From the NCBI GenBank assembly GCA_030536615.1, contig JAUNPQ010000015.1, positions 1 through 38,699 of the forward strand: a DNA stretch of 38,699 nucleotides, given 5' to 3'. Position numbers and translations under genes: made by a program. The number at the start of each line of letters is the position of its first letter. Within the stretch, counting starts at the first letter, position 1. Shown piece after piece: positions 1 through 8,528 of this stretch. The notes below the pieces were generated by a model, which searched no databases, was not told the origin of the DNA, and worked only from the letters and a program-made list of their open reading frames with translations. The DNA comes from Bacteroidales bacterium. GTDB lineage: Bacteria > Bacteroidota > Bacteroidia > Bacteroidales > Muribaculaceae.

Positions 1-765
1 ACAGTGGCAATCAAACGAACGGAACTGACCTTGGTTATTTAACCAAAATACTATTGTATTTTTTCGACTAAAGCAATCTTCATATTCATCAAAACTTTCG
101 GTGGGATCAAATGATTCTACCTTATTGAAGTTGTATAAAGTGATTCTTCTTTCATTAGATGAACCATAATTGAATTGATTGCTACGTGTCGCCACTAATT
201 TACAATCAGAGACTATGTCGTCAATGTGTTTTTCAGACTGGATAGGAATTTCAATAATACGAACACCATCACTGATTTTATCTTCTGTGCATTTATGAGT
301 GACCATAATTTCAATGAGCACAGGAGGCAATTTTGGATTTGTGGAAGATGTTAAAAGTAAATCTGCTCTGTATTGGTGGTAGGTTGCCTCTATTTCGCAA
401 GTATCATAAAATTTCCGCAAATCGAATTCAACAGGTTTCTCTCCCTCACATTTAGGTGAGGTAATAAATGGACAATCGAAGGAGCAAATTGCCTTGGCTT
501 TATAAGAAAGCATAAAATGCTCAGAAGAAAGGAATGCTTGCTTTATTTTGAGTTTTGCTAACTTATGGAGATATGATTCATAAGAACAATTTCCTGTGTT
601 TTTATGGACGAAATGCCATCGACGTACTTTTCCCATATGTGGGGTCATGGATTCTCCACATATAGGACAAAAATAATCTTCATTACGTTGAGCCGTAGCT
701 ACATTTATAAGTTCGCCGATTGAATTATTAGCGTAACCGTAATTCTGAGAGAGGGTTTTCGCCAT
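1..765 (-). CDS. CoiA-like zinc-ribbon/nuclease-fold protein, C-terminus cut by window edge
   Basis: The frame is open from the ATG at 765 to base 1, so 255 residues are visible and the C-terminus is missing. The N-terminus carries a metal-binding pattern: CPIC at residues 33-36, then WHFVH (H51, H54) and C60, as in the zinc-binding N-terminal part of CoiA-like proteins. A restriction-endonuclease-like core follows, with RADLLL (D135) and IEIMVTH (E152) and a downstream lysine. Competence CoiA promotes recombination after DNA uptake, but Bacteroidales homologues occur in accessory DNA and their role is not known to me. The gene starts 1 nt after the stop of the small lipoprotein gene, so the two may be cotranscribed. 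Base composition is visibly A+T-richer than the flanking hemW directon, which suggests acquired DNA. Family assignment is from motifs only. Confidence 0.7.
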   Translation of the reverse strand, partial: MAKTLSQNYGYANNSIGELINVATAQRNEDYFCPICGESMTPHMGKVRRWHFVHKNTGNCSYESYLHKLAKLKIKQAFLSSEHFMLSYKAKAICSFDCPFITSPKCEGEKPVEFDLRKFYDTCEIEATYHQYRADLLLTSSTNPKLPPVLIEIMVTHKCTEDKISDGVRIIEIPIQSEKHIDDIVSDCKLVATRSNQFNYGSSNERRITLYNFNKVESFDPTESFDEYEDCFSRKNTIVFWLNNQGQFRSFDCHC

Positions 766-766
766 A

Positions 767-1228
767 CTATTCTTTTTCACCGAAAACAGTTTGTAGTTTT
801 TTACGAATTGCTCCTAATGCTAACTTTTGGTCATGCGATATAGACAACCCGATGCCACTACTTTTTACAACGGCAACGCTTTGGTCTGTATAGAGGTCAT
901 AAAATGTTATAGTAATATATGTATGTCCTCCGTCCCATTTTTCTGACTTAACGTTTATATGAGGGGTAAGGGTGTGACCCAAATAGTCATCAGGCGCATA
1001 CGTCAATGAAATTGGTTGCAATTTTGTATTCGCAATTTCATTTTGTACAAGTAACATCACATCGTCTAACTCCCGATCCCCTGTTTGTTCTTTACCGAAG
1101 CTAACATATTTATATTTCGATATATTCGCTCCGTTTGATATAACAAACTTAGCAGATGAAGAACAGGACACCATTGAAAATGCTGCCATCAACAGTAACA
1201 GAGATATGAACAAAAAGCGACTGCGCAT
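767..1228 (-). CDS. small predicted lipoprotein, function unknown
   Basis: This encodes 153 residues. I start it at the ATG at 1228, not the in-frame start at 1318, because the former begins directly with a lipoprotein signal: basic MRSR, a hydrophobic stretch and a lipobox ending at C22 (MVSC followed by SSS). The remainder is soluble with no motif I recognise; it has a mixed alpha/beta look and a segment rich in Thr and Tyr around residues 100-120. It is probably anchored in the inner or outer membrane. The CoiA-like gene begins 1 nt after its stop. The region is A+T-rich compared with the hemW operon, in keeping with accessory DNA. No function is proposed. Confidence 0.75.
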   Translation of the reverse strand: MRSRFLFISLLLLMAAFSMVSCSSSAKFVISNGANISKYKYVSFGKEQTGDRELDDVMLLVQNEIANTKLQPISLTYAPDDYLGHTLTPHINVKSEKWDGGHTYITITFYDLYTDQSVAVVKSSGIGLSISHDQKLALGAIRKKLQTVFGEKE

Positions 1229-1591
1229 AAAAAATTGAGTTAAAAATTGGTCTATGTACATGAAGCTTTTTTGGGGCTCTTGCCCAAAGAACTTCCGAGT
1301 AGGCAGACAGGCGACCAAACCTTTTGCTGCTACAAGAAAGTTTCGTTATATGTTGTATATAAGTATTACTTACATTGATGGTCTTTGTCTGCGCAGGCGC
1401 GTTTATATTACAAAATTACACAAATATTCTGAAACATTGGATTTAGGAGGCGTGAATATATAAATGGGATGTGAATTTATTTGAGAATTATTTGATTACG
1501 AATATACGCCAATTTAGGTATATATACAGTATGTGGGCAATATACGTAAGGAATCTGTATATGTATAGAGCTGGTATGAGGTCAGGGATGG
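1229..1591. other. A+T-rich intergenic stretch, no gene seen
   Basis: This 363-nt stretch lies between the end of the hemW directon and the lipoprotein gene, both on the minus strand. Short open frames here look like chance. It holds a possible -7 element on the minus strand at 1411-1418 and a weak 5-bp stem (TTGGG/CCCAA) near 1271-1287. I see no RNA gene and no convincing terminator. Confidence 0.6.
1411..1418 (-). promoter_or_regulatory. possible -7 element (TAATTTTG) for the lipoprotein/CoiA-like pair
   Basis: It matches the Bacteroidota -7 consensus TAnnTTTG on the minus strand. No TTG is seen at the usual distance upstream, and the implied leader of about 175 nt is long, so this is weak. 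Confidence 0.25.
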
Positions 1592-2719
1592 TCAGGGGCG
1601 GTCGAGGAGGAGTTCTCTGATTATGGCGTCTGAGACCATGTAGCTGTCTTCTTTTATTATAAGGCTATCCTGTTGCAGGTCCATCCTTTCAGGGATGAAT
1701 CTCCGGGCACTTTTTACAAGCCGGACTCGAGCCTTCGCTGGAAACTCGGAGAGATCAAGTCCGTCGGAGGTGCGCAGTGCAACCATAATGCGGTCATTGA
1801 GGATGTCCACGTCATCCTCATCTTCAATCTCATATGCCGGCATGCCGTTGTCAATCCGGGAAAGGTATGTTTTCAGACTGCTACAGTTCACACGACGGCA
1901 GTGACCGTCAAAGCTGTGCGCCGAGGGTCCCAGTCCCACATATGGCCTGAATTTCCAGTAGTTGGAGTTGTGCACGGCCCGACGCCCCGGCAAAGCGAAA
2001 TTGGAGATCTCATAGTGCTCATAGCCGCTTTGTGCCGCCCTCTCACATAGATAGGCATACATGCGCACAAGTGCCACCTCATCGCTCTCGTGGAACTCGC
2101 CTTTAAGCATCCGTGCATATAACCGTGTACCTTGTTCAACGCTGAGCATATACGCCGACAGATGCTCAGGCCGCATCGTGACAATACGGTCAACAGAACT
2201 TTTCCAACTCGCAAGAGTCTGCGAGGGCAAGCCGAATATCAGGTCAAGACTGATATTTTCTATCCCGGCGTTCCTGAGAATCCTATATGCCGCCACAGCC
2301 ATTGCCGAATCATGGCGGCGTCCAACGGCCCGCAGTTCGGCATCGGCAAGGCTCTGCACACCCATGCTCACACGGTTTACTCCGCATTTTTTCCAGACAG
2401 CGGCCTTTTCAGGGGTCACATCGTCAGGATTGACTTCAACAGTGAACTCTTCAACATGGCCAGCGACCGGTAATAACGCGCACAGACGCTCAAAACGGTC
2501 AGCCGTAAGCAAGGATGGCGTTCCACCACCTATGTATATTGTTTCAGGATCTTTATCAAGCTCGTGGCGTCGCATATGCCATTCTTTTCCTATAGCCTCA
2601 ATGAAGTCATCAACCGGCTGCTTAGCCACGGGCATGGAATAGAAGCTGCAATATGCGCATTTTGACCCGCAGAACGGAATGTGGATGTACAATGATGTGT
2701 CTGCCATTGCGTTATGCAT
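1592..2719 (-). CDS. hemW: heme chaperone HemW (radical SAM, coproporphyrinogen III oxidase-like)
   Basis: A 375-residue radical SAM protein. The SAM cluster motif CX3CX2C is at C17, C21 and C24 in an IHIPFC context typical of HemW and HemN relatives, and the SAM-binding GGGTPS is at 64-69. Length and the early position of the cluster fit HemW (about 370-390 aa) and not true HemN (about 450 aa). HemW is a heme-binding protein thought to deliver heme to acceptor proteins, not to oxidise coproporphyrinogen. The start at 2719 overlaps the stop of the upstream nuclease gene by one base (TGATG), which favours it over the in-frame ATG at 2707. It is the last gene of the fbp-to-hemW directon, with which it shares no obvious pathway. 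Confidence 0.93.
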   Translation of the reverse strand: MHNAMADTSLYIHIPFCGSKCAYCSFYSMPVAKQPVDDFIEAIGKEWHMRRHELDKDPETIYIGGGTPSLLTADRFERLCALLPVAGHVEEFTVEVNPDDVTPEKAAVWKKCGVNRVSMGVQSLADAELRAVGRRHDSAMAVAAYRILRNAGIENISLDLIFGLPSQTLASWKSSVDRIVTMRPEHLSAYMLSVEQGTRLYARMLKGEFHESDEVALVRMYAYLCERAAQSGYEHYEISNFALPGRRAVHNSNYWKFRPYVGLGPSAHSFDGHCRRVNCSSLKTYLSRIDNGMPAYEIEDEDDVDILNDRIMVALRTSDGLDLSEFPAKARVRLVKSARRFIPERMDLQQDSLIIKEDSYMVSDAIIRELLLDRP

Positions 2720-5700
2720 CAGTTATCATCAGTTGAGGGTGTGCGCCCGCATATCCCGGCGTAGGGACAGTATTCGCAATTCCTGACATGAGGTGTCTGT
2801 ACAAATGGCTTGGTCTCATCAAAGATACTGTCAACCATTTCCTCAAGTCTCGCACGGAATTCGGGCTGCCATGCCGGAGTACCGTTGTCGGGATCATTTG
2901 TCCAGACCATCCTGTCTTTGCCGATGTAGATCTCATCATGGAACAGAGAATTTTTGTCATCGGGGGGCAGGAAAGCGCCTCTGAGACGATACAGGGCCGG
3001 TACAACCGTACCGCGTAAACCGGTCATATCAGCATAGGCATTGGCATATACTCCAAGCTGCAACACGGCATCATTGGCTTTTGCATCATCTCCGTCAAAA
3101 ATGTTTGAGACTGTCTGCACATATGTCTTGTCAGAGCCGGTCTTGTAATCTATGAAACGGTGGCGGCCGTCGGCCATGATGTCATGGCGGTCTATAAGCA
3201 TACGGAAGTTGACGGTTGTTTTTTCTGAGACTTTCCATTGTCCGATGTTGGCGTTTTTTCCCGCAGATGAATAATCTTCCTCAGCGGCGACAAACATAAA
3301 TGGTCCGGCGCCTGCGGCAGTGATGGTCTTTTCTTCTTTCTCAAGGACTTTCACAATGACATCTGTCATCATCTCGGCAAGTATGCGACTTTCACCTGGA
3401 ATAAAGTCAAGGCGTGCGGCATAATTCCCGAAATGGTAGAGCTCGTCAATAGCCCTGAGCACGCGCATATACAGTTGTTTTTTCTGTCCGTGCATCTGTC
3501 TGAGAGCCGATGCGTCAATGCGCGCCGGCAACGACCCGTGTGCAGCCTGTTCATTGAACAGGTCCTCAAGCACCTTGTGCACAACTGAGCCATAAGTGGC
3601 CGCGTCCATAAATCCGGCAGGCTCCTCATCCTCTTTCAGACCCTCCACAACATCAAAATAGAACCGCACTCCGCATGTGCGGTATTTTTTCAATGCACTT
3701 GCCGAAAGGTTTCTTCCGTCGGGACGTCTGAACGCATTGAGCAAAGACATTACACGGCTGTCCTTTGAGATGACAATGGAATAGCCGGCGGCTGCCTGCG
3801 GTGTCATCTCCACATGCCGTTCCACCAGATTCCCGCTACCGGAGAGGTGCTTGTACTGCAACAGATAGCGCGACATGGAGCCGTTGGCCATTCCTGTCAC
3901 ACGTGAGTCATACATGCACACCACGCGCCGGGATCGGGCCAGCAGTCTGAAAAAATAATAGGCATATTCATCCTCCATGTCGTCATTTACCGGCAGACAG
4001 TAGGCGCGGCGCATGTTCTGCGGAATCATGGTCCGGATGCGGTTGCGGCGCGGGAATATGCGCTCATTCATTGACAGCACCACAACGTTTTCAAAGTCAA
4101 GGCATCGAGTCTCAAGAGTTCCCATTATCTGTATGCCTCGCACCGGCGTACCTGTCATGTTTATGGTCTGTAATGACAGAAGTCTGCCAAACAATGCAAA
4201 AAGTGTTCCGCGGCCAACGGAACGGACCTTGTATTTCTCTATATAATGGAAAATGCGTTGCGCTCCTTCACGATAGGCATCAAGCACGGCCCGTTCATAT
4301 GATGCACCTCCGGAGGCTTTGTCCAGAAGCCCCTGAAGTGTGTCTATCAGTTCTGTGATATAGCGCTGCGTGTGGCTGACGTCATCAGGATTCTTCAGTT
4401 CAGAGAACATGCATTCCAGACCACCCATGTTCTCACAGTCGCGTAGTACAGACGCCGGAATACGGTACAGGTGGTTGTTGTCAAGCACATGGCGGATGGC
4501 CGCGCATGCCTCAGGGGCTATGCCCTGTAGCACCGGATTAGAGGCGAGCATAGAGATGTCCTCGTGAAAGAAACACAGATTTCCGTGGTCAAGTGTGCCG
4601 CGCATGTGCATTGACACAATGTTGCCGAGCAATGAGGCAAAGGGTGTGTTGCGGTAGGATATGCCCATGGTCACGTTGACATCGCCCACCGTGGGAGGCA
4701 AGGAGTGCATGAGACCGGACATCTGCAGCTGATCAGGAAGAACCACAGCCGTGTTGTCCGCATGCATGGATTCAATTATTCCGGCGGAATGCCACTCGTC
4801 GATAATCTGTCCCGCTGTCTTTGCCTGCAAGAAAGCAGATGGCACTGAGATGTATGTGACCTCGGCCTTGCGGAATTCAGCGGACTGAAACGCGGCAGGC
4901 ATCCTGAACTCACGCGCCAATGCATCAACAGTCCGGGCAGCACGACGGTTGTATTTCTCCTCCGGCAGTCTGTCCCAGAAAAATTCCGCCTTACCTCTCT
5001 TCTGCAATGAGCGCATTATCTGCCTCATGGCCTGACTTGCTTTTCCGAAACCCACAAACGCCACGGTGTCAAACGGCAGATTTTCACTGTCAATGGTCTC
5101 AATCCTTTCAACTGTCTTTCTGGCGGCGAGACCGGGATATGTCATGCTCAGTTCTGCCAGACGGCGGTTGAACTCAACATATACATCATACAAAATCTCC
5201 CAGAACCGCAGAAAGGCATCAGGCATCTCCGAGCCGGCCACAGTTTTTCCGTTATCATATGAAATGTGTTTCCAGAAACGGTCTGTGTCATCCGGAGGCG
5301 TAAAAGCCGCATGTACTTTGTCGCCCCATATCTGGGCTATGACATCGCGCTGGCTTTCGTCAAGGTAATAGCTCTCAATCTCGTTCATGCGCTCAAGATT
5401 GGTGAATATGGCTTTGGCATCGGCCAATGAGGCGTCAATATCATTGAAATCAGAGAGCATCATGTCACCCCAGAAGGCGAACCGTCCGAAATCCATCGGC
5501 TCCCCACCCCGCCCGGCAACAACGTTGCAGTAGGCCTGATAAAGCACAAAGAGCAGTTCAACCGTGTCTGACTCAAAATCATCATCGCCGGCAAACATGG
5601 CGTTGAAAGCGCCTATTGTCATGAGACGGGGCAAAAGCATCCTGCCCCGCGAGAAGCGGCGGAGGTAGCCTCTGAAATAGATGGCAGAACGTTTATTTGG

Positions 5701-5796
5701 GAAGACAATTATCCGTGCCGGACAATCGGGAGCATTCCCGGAGGCGTAATACCGCGCCACCGCTTTCAGAAACTTGTCACCGGCCATATGTATCAC
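2719..5796 (-). CDS. AddB/RecB-type PD-(D/E)XK nuclease with inactivated helicase fold
   Basis: A 1025-residue protein. The N-terminus (RIIVFPNKRSAIYFRGYL) resembles the degenerate helicase domain of AddB-like proteins, in which the usual ATP-binding loop is absent. The C-terminal nuclease domain shows the catalytic IDYKTG (D882, K884). An AddB-type iron-sulfur arrangement is visible: C708 before the domain and C1007, C1010 and C1016 at the C-terminus. AddB partners AddA in processing double-strand breaks for recombination. No AddA gene follows within the directon, so the partner must be elsewhere. It overlaps holB by 4 nt upstream and hemW by 1 nt downstream, so translation is probably coupled. 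The exact orthology (AddB or a Bacteroidales relative) is not settled from motifs. Confidence 0.87.
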   Translation of the reverse strand: MIHMAGDKFLKAVARYYASGNAPDCPARIIVFPNKRSAIYFRGYLRRFSRGRMLLPRLMTIGAFNAMFAGDDDFESDTVELLFVLYQAYCNVVAGRGGEPMDFGRFAFWGDMMLSDFNDIDASLADAKAIFTNLERMNEIESYYLDESQRDVIAQIWGDKVHAAFTPPDDTDRFWKHISYDNGKTVAGSEMPDAFLRFWEILYDVYVEFNRRLAELSMTYPGLAARKTVERIETIDSENLPFDTVAFVGFGKASQAMRQIMRSLQKRGKAEFFWDRLPEEKYNRRAARTVDALAREFRMPAAFQSAEFRKAEVTYISVPSAFLQAKTAGQIIDEWHSAGIIESMHADNTAVVLPDQLQMSGLMHSLPPTVGDVNVTMGISYRNTPFASLLGNIVSMHMRGTLDHGNLCFFHEDISMLASNPVLQGIAPEACAAIRHVLDNNHLYRIPASVLRDCENMGGLECMFSELKNPDDVSHTQRYITELIDTLQGLLDKASGGASYERAVLDAYREGAQRIFHYIEKYKVRSVGRGTLFALFGRLLSLQTINMTGTPVRGIQIMGTLETRCLDFENVVVLSMNERIFPRRNRIRTMIPQNMRRAYCLPVNDDMEDEYAYYFFRLLARSRRVVCMYDSRVTGMANGSMSRYLLQYKHLSGSGNLVERHVEMTPQAAAGYSIVISKDSRVMSLLNAFRRPDGRNLSASALKKYRTCGVRFYFDVVEGLKEDEEPAGFMDAATYGSVVHKVLEDLFNEQAAHGSLPARIDASALRQMHGQKKQLYMRVLRAIDELYHFGNYAARLDFIPGESRILAEMMTDVIVKVLEKEEKTITAAGAGPFMFVAAEEDYSSAGKNANIGQWKVSEKTTVNFRMLIDRHDIMADGRHRFIDYKTGSDKTYVQTVSNIFDGDDAKANDAVLQLGVYANAYADMTGLRGTVVPALYRLRGAFLPPDDKNSLFHDEIYIGKDRMVWTNDPDNGTPAWQPEFRARLEEMVDSIFDETKPFVQTPHVRNCEYCPYAGICGRTPSTDDN

Positions 5797-6917
5797 TTTC
5801 TGAGCATGAGCACAACTGTAACCGCAAGATCAAAAAGTACTATCTTTGCGTTGGCATTTGAGGCTATGTCGTTACGGGCATCGCTGAATGCCTGATAGAA
5901 CGGCAGCACGTTCCGCTCATTTATAAAACGTGAGAAGTTATGCGCGAATGCCTGTTCTTTGGCAGTCATCACATTGAGTTCGGGCCTATGCATGTTTGCC
6001 ATGAAATTCTCACGCAACATGCGCAGGCAGTAATCAAGGAAACGAGTGAGCGGTTCGCGCTTTCCTGCGCCGAGTATCAGGCTCCATGCTTTCAGTTCCC
6101 CTATTTTTTTCTGGTAAGCCAACCTCATGAGTTGTGTGAAGCTGTCAAGGAACATGTCATTGTCAGATGCTGTTCCTATCAGGTTCAGGGCTTTGTTGAT
6201 GTTGCCTTCAGCAACTACGGCAATGTCTGCGGCAGCCTGGCTGTCAATGCCGTTTTTCTCTGAAAGCCAACCGGCGAGAGTGGCATTGTCATATCTTTTC
6301 ACTGCCACACGCTGCACGCGTGAATATATGGTGGGAAGCAGCATGCGTGGCCGGTCACTGGTCATTATGAACAGGGTGTCCGCAAATGGCTCTTCTAAGA
6401 GTTTGAGCATTTTGTTGGCCGTCTCTGTCTGCATACGCTCCGGCAGCCACATAAGCACTATCTTGTACTTTGATGCATGTGCCGTGTAGCTCAGACGACG
6501 TGTCAGCTCAGCGCCCTCGTCAACGTATATTGCCGGCAGTGTGTTGGGATTCTGCAGTTTGCCCAGCCAGCCGTCAAAATCCATCCAGGGATGTTCAGTG
6601 ACAAATGATGTGAATTCCTGCAGATAATCATCTGACAGCGTGGGTTTGCCGGCTGCGCGTTTGATTACCGGGAATGAGAAGATGGTGTCAATATGCCTGA
6701 AAGAGGCATGCTGCCGGCATGAGGGACAGACCCCGCAGGCCTCGCCGTCGTGGCGGTCACTGCAGTGGATGTATTGCGCCAGTGCACGCGCCAGTGCGAA
6801 TTTGGCTGTTCCCTCAGGACCTTCAAGAAGCAAGGCGTGGGGAAGATGTCCGTTGTCAACAAGCGCACGCAGGTGCTGCTTCACATCGTCATGCCCGGGT
6901 ATATCACTGAATCTCAT
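5793..6917 (-). CDS. holB: DNA polymerase III subunit delta' (clamp loader)
   Basis: A 374-residue AAA+ protein. The order matches delta': a GHDDVKQHL-type N-terminus, a P-loop-like segment at 33-40 (GPEGTAKF) that lacks the canonical GKT/S, and then a four-cysteine zinc module (C52, C61, C64, C67). Delta' does not hydrolyse ATP, so the degenerate P-loop is expected. In the clamp-loader complex it helps open and load the beta clamp onto primed DNA. SRV near residue 204 (IYSRVQRV) corresponds to the SRC arginine-finger motif of clamp loaders. It sits 15 nt after the MlaF-like gene and overlaps the nuclease gene by 4 nt. Confidence 0.93.
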   Translation of the reverse strand: MRFSDIPGHDDVKQHLRALVDNGHLPHALLLEGPEGTAKFALARALAQYIHCSDRHDGEACGVCPSCRQHASFRHIDTIFSFPVIKRAAGKPTLSDDYLQEFTSFVTEHPWMDFDGWLGKLQNPNTLPAIYVDEGAELTRRLSYTAHASKYKIVLMWLPERMQTETANKMLKLLEEPFADTLFIMTSDRPRMLLPTIYSRVQRVAVKRYDNATLAGWLSEKNGIDSQAAADIAVVAEGNINKALNLIGTASDNDMFLDSFTQLMRLAYQKKIGELKAWSLILGAGKREPLTRFLDYCLRMLRENFMANMHRPELNVMTAKEQAFAHNFSRFINERNVLPFYQAFSDARNDIASNANAKIVLFDLAVTVVLMLRK

Positions 6918-6932
6918 GTTTCGGTCTTATTG

Positions 6933-7751
6933 TCATTCCCCGCGATAGCCTTTTTTCACATCACGACGGGCCGAACCCACCGCATGATGGCCATGGTGGA
7001 GGATGTATTCCTTCACTTCCTGGAAAAGATCAGTGGCAAATACAAAATCGTTGAGCGCCTCATTTGTCGTGGCGAAGATCTTCTCTTTGTTACCTACCCA
7101 CTCACGATAGCCTTTGTTGATGAAGATGATGTTCTCACCGATACCGAGCACGGAGTTCATGTCGTGGGTGTTGATCACTGTAGTGATGTTGTACTCATGT
7201 GTTATGTCGCTCAGCAACTCGTCAATCAGGATGGATGTGCGTGGGTCGAGGCCGGAATTGGGCTCGTCACAGAATAGGTATTTCGGATTTAGCGCTATGG
7301 CACGAGCGATGGCCGCGCGTTTCTGCATGCCCCCGGATATCTCTGCGGGATATTTGTTCTCGGCGCCTTTGAGGTTGACTCTTTCTATGCAGAACATTGC
7401 ACGGTCTCTGATCTCGGCTTTTGTATGGTCTGTGAACATCATCAGCGGAAAGGAGACGTTGCCGAGCACTGTCTCGGAGTCAAACAGCGCGCTTCCCTGA
7501 AAGAGCATTCCGATCTCGGTATGAAGGTGGCGTTTCTCACCGCTGTCCATGGTCATGATGTCACGTCCGTCAAAGAGGATGCGGCCTTTCTCAGGCGTGA
7601 CAAGACCTACCAGGCTTTTCATCAGCACGGTCTTGCCGGATCCGCTCTGTCCGATTATGAGGTTTGTCTTGCCTGTCTCAAAGACAGCGCTGACATCATG
7701 CAGCACTGTCTTGCCGTCAAATGACTTTGTAATGTTGTCTACCTCTATCAT
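6933..7751 (-). CDS. MlaF-like ABC transporter ATP-binding protein
   Basis: A 272-residue ATPase with a full set of ABC motifs: Walker A GQSGSGKT at 34-41, Q-loop Q85, signature SGGMQ at 139-143, Walker B ending CDEP at 161-164, and switch histidine H196. The order and the SGGMQKR signature are typical of the MlaF/Ttg2A group that energises phospholipid movement between outer and inner membranes. The adjacent permease (4-nt overlap) is of the MlaE family, which supports this. The C-terminal extension after about residue 240 is basic and His-rich. No MCE-domain (MlaD) gene is in the directon, so the substrate-binding ring must be encoded elsewhere. Confidence 0.92.
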   Translation of the reverse strand: MIEVDNITKSFDGKTVLHDVSAVFETGKTNLIIGQSGSGKTVLMKSLVGLVTPEKGRILFDGRDIMTMDSGEKRHLHTEIGMLFQGSALFDSETVLGNVSFPLMMFTDHTKAEIRDRAMFCIERVNLKGAENKYPAEISGGMQKRAAIARAIALNPKYLFCDEPNSGLDPRTSILIDELLSDITHEYNITTVINTHDMNSVLGIGENIIFINKGYREWVGNKEKIFATTNEALNDFVFATDLFQEVKEYILHHGHHAVGSARRDVKKGYRGE

Positions 7752-8497
7752 TGCAGCATCAGTTTGGTTAGTATGACGTCAAAAAGCAGTATGAGGATGC
7801 TGGATGACACCACTCCTCCTGTGCTGGCTTTGCCGACTTCAAGAGCGCCCCCCTTGACATAGTAGCCATAGAACGAGGCCACCGATGCGATGATAAAGGC
7901 AAACACCAATGATTTTATCAGCGCGTACCAGACGTACCATTCATTGAACAATGCCTGGAGGCCGTATACATAGCGTGACACCGTGATGATATCCGTAAAC
8001 ACCGCCACAAGATAACCGCCAAGCAGGGATGTACCCATACATATCAGCACCAGTACGGGCATGAACAGCACAAACCCTATAACTTTGGGCAGCACAAGGT
8101 AGCATGCTGAGTTTACTCCCATAATCTCCAGAGCATCAATCTGTTCAGTAACGCGCATGGTGCCTATCTCTGAGGCTATATTGGAACCCACTTTACCGGC
8201 CAGAATCAGGCATAGTATGGAGTTGGAGAATTCAAGAAGAACGATGTCGCGTGTGGCCAGACCGACACTATAGGCCGGGATAAGCGGCGATGAGATGTTG
8301 AGTTGCATCTGGATAGCGATCACGGCACCTATAAACAACGAGATCACAATGACCAACGGAATGGAGCCCACGCCGAGGCGCCATATCTCATCCATGATGC
8401 GGCGTCCGAATACAGCCCATTTCTGGGGCAGGGAGAAGGCGCGGCACATGAATGAGCAGTAACGCCCGAAAGTGGCGATTGATGATGTCAGTATCAT
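7748..8497 (-). CDS. MlaE-like ABC transporter permease
   Basis: The start is set at the ATG at 8497 (249 residues), because the longer open frame up to 8686 would run far into galE and its extra N-terminus shows no membrane or domain signature. The product is a multi-spanning inner-membrane protein: an amphipathic N-terminus, a helix near residues 48-70 (IPLVIVISLFIGAVIAIQ), and the MlaE-family core with EIGTMRVTEQIDALEIMG, which is near-diagnostic for this permease family. It pairs with the ATPase immediately downstream (4-nt overlap). The likely role is phospholipid transport for outer-membrane asymmetry. It begins 31 nt after galE. Confidence 0.92.
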   Translation of the reverse strand: MILTSSIATFGRYCSFMCRAFSLPQKWAVFGRRIMDEIWRLGVGSIPLVIVISLFIGAVIAIQMQLNISSPLIPAYSVGLATRDIVLLEFSNSILCLILAGKVGSNIASEIGTMRVTEQIDALEIMGVNSACYLVLPKVIGFVLFMPVLVLICMGTSLLGGYLVAVFTDIITVSRYVYGLQALFNEWYVWYALIKSLVFAFIIASVASFYGYYVKGGALEVGKASTGGVVSSSILILLFDVILTKLMLQ

Positions 8498-8528
8498 ATA
8501 TATTATATGTTTCTGAATATGTTCTTTT

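Noticed and set aside
1254..1463. A 69-codon plus-strand frame in the left intergenic region
   Set aside because: It has no promoter, no recognisable product and an unlikely amino-acid mix, and it overlaps the likely leader of the lipoprotein gene.
2061..2642. A 193-residue open frame antisense to hemW
   Set aside because: The Ser/Arg-rich translation without any domain and its full overlap with hemW mark it as a reading-frame shadow.
5793..6917. Loss of the canonical Walker A in holB as a sign of inactivation
   Set aside because: Delta' subunits of the clamp loader normally do not bind or hydrolyse ATP, so a degenerate P-loop is expected.
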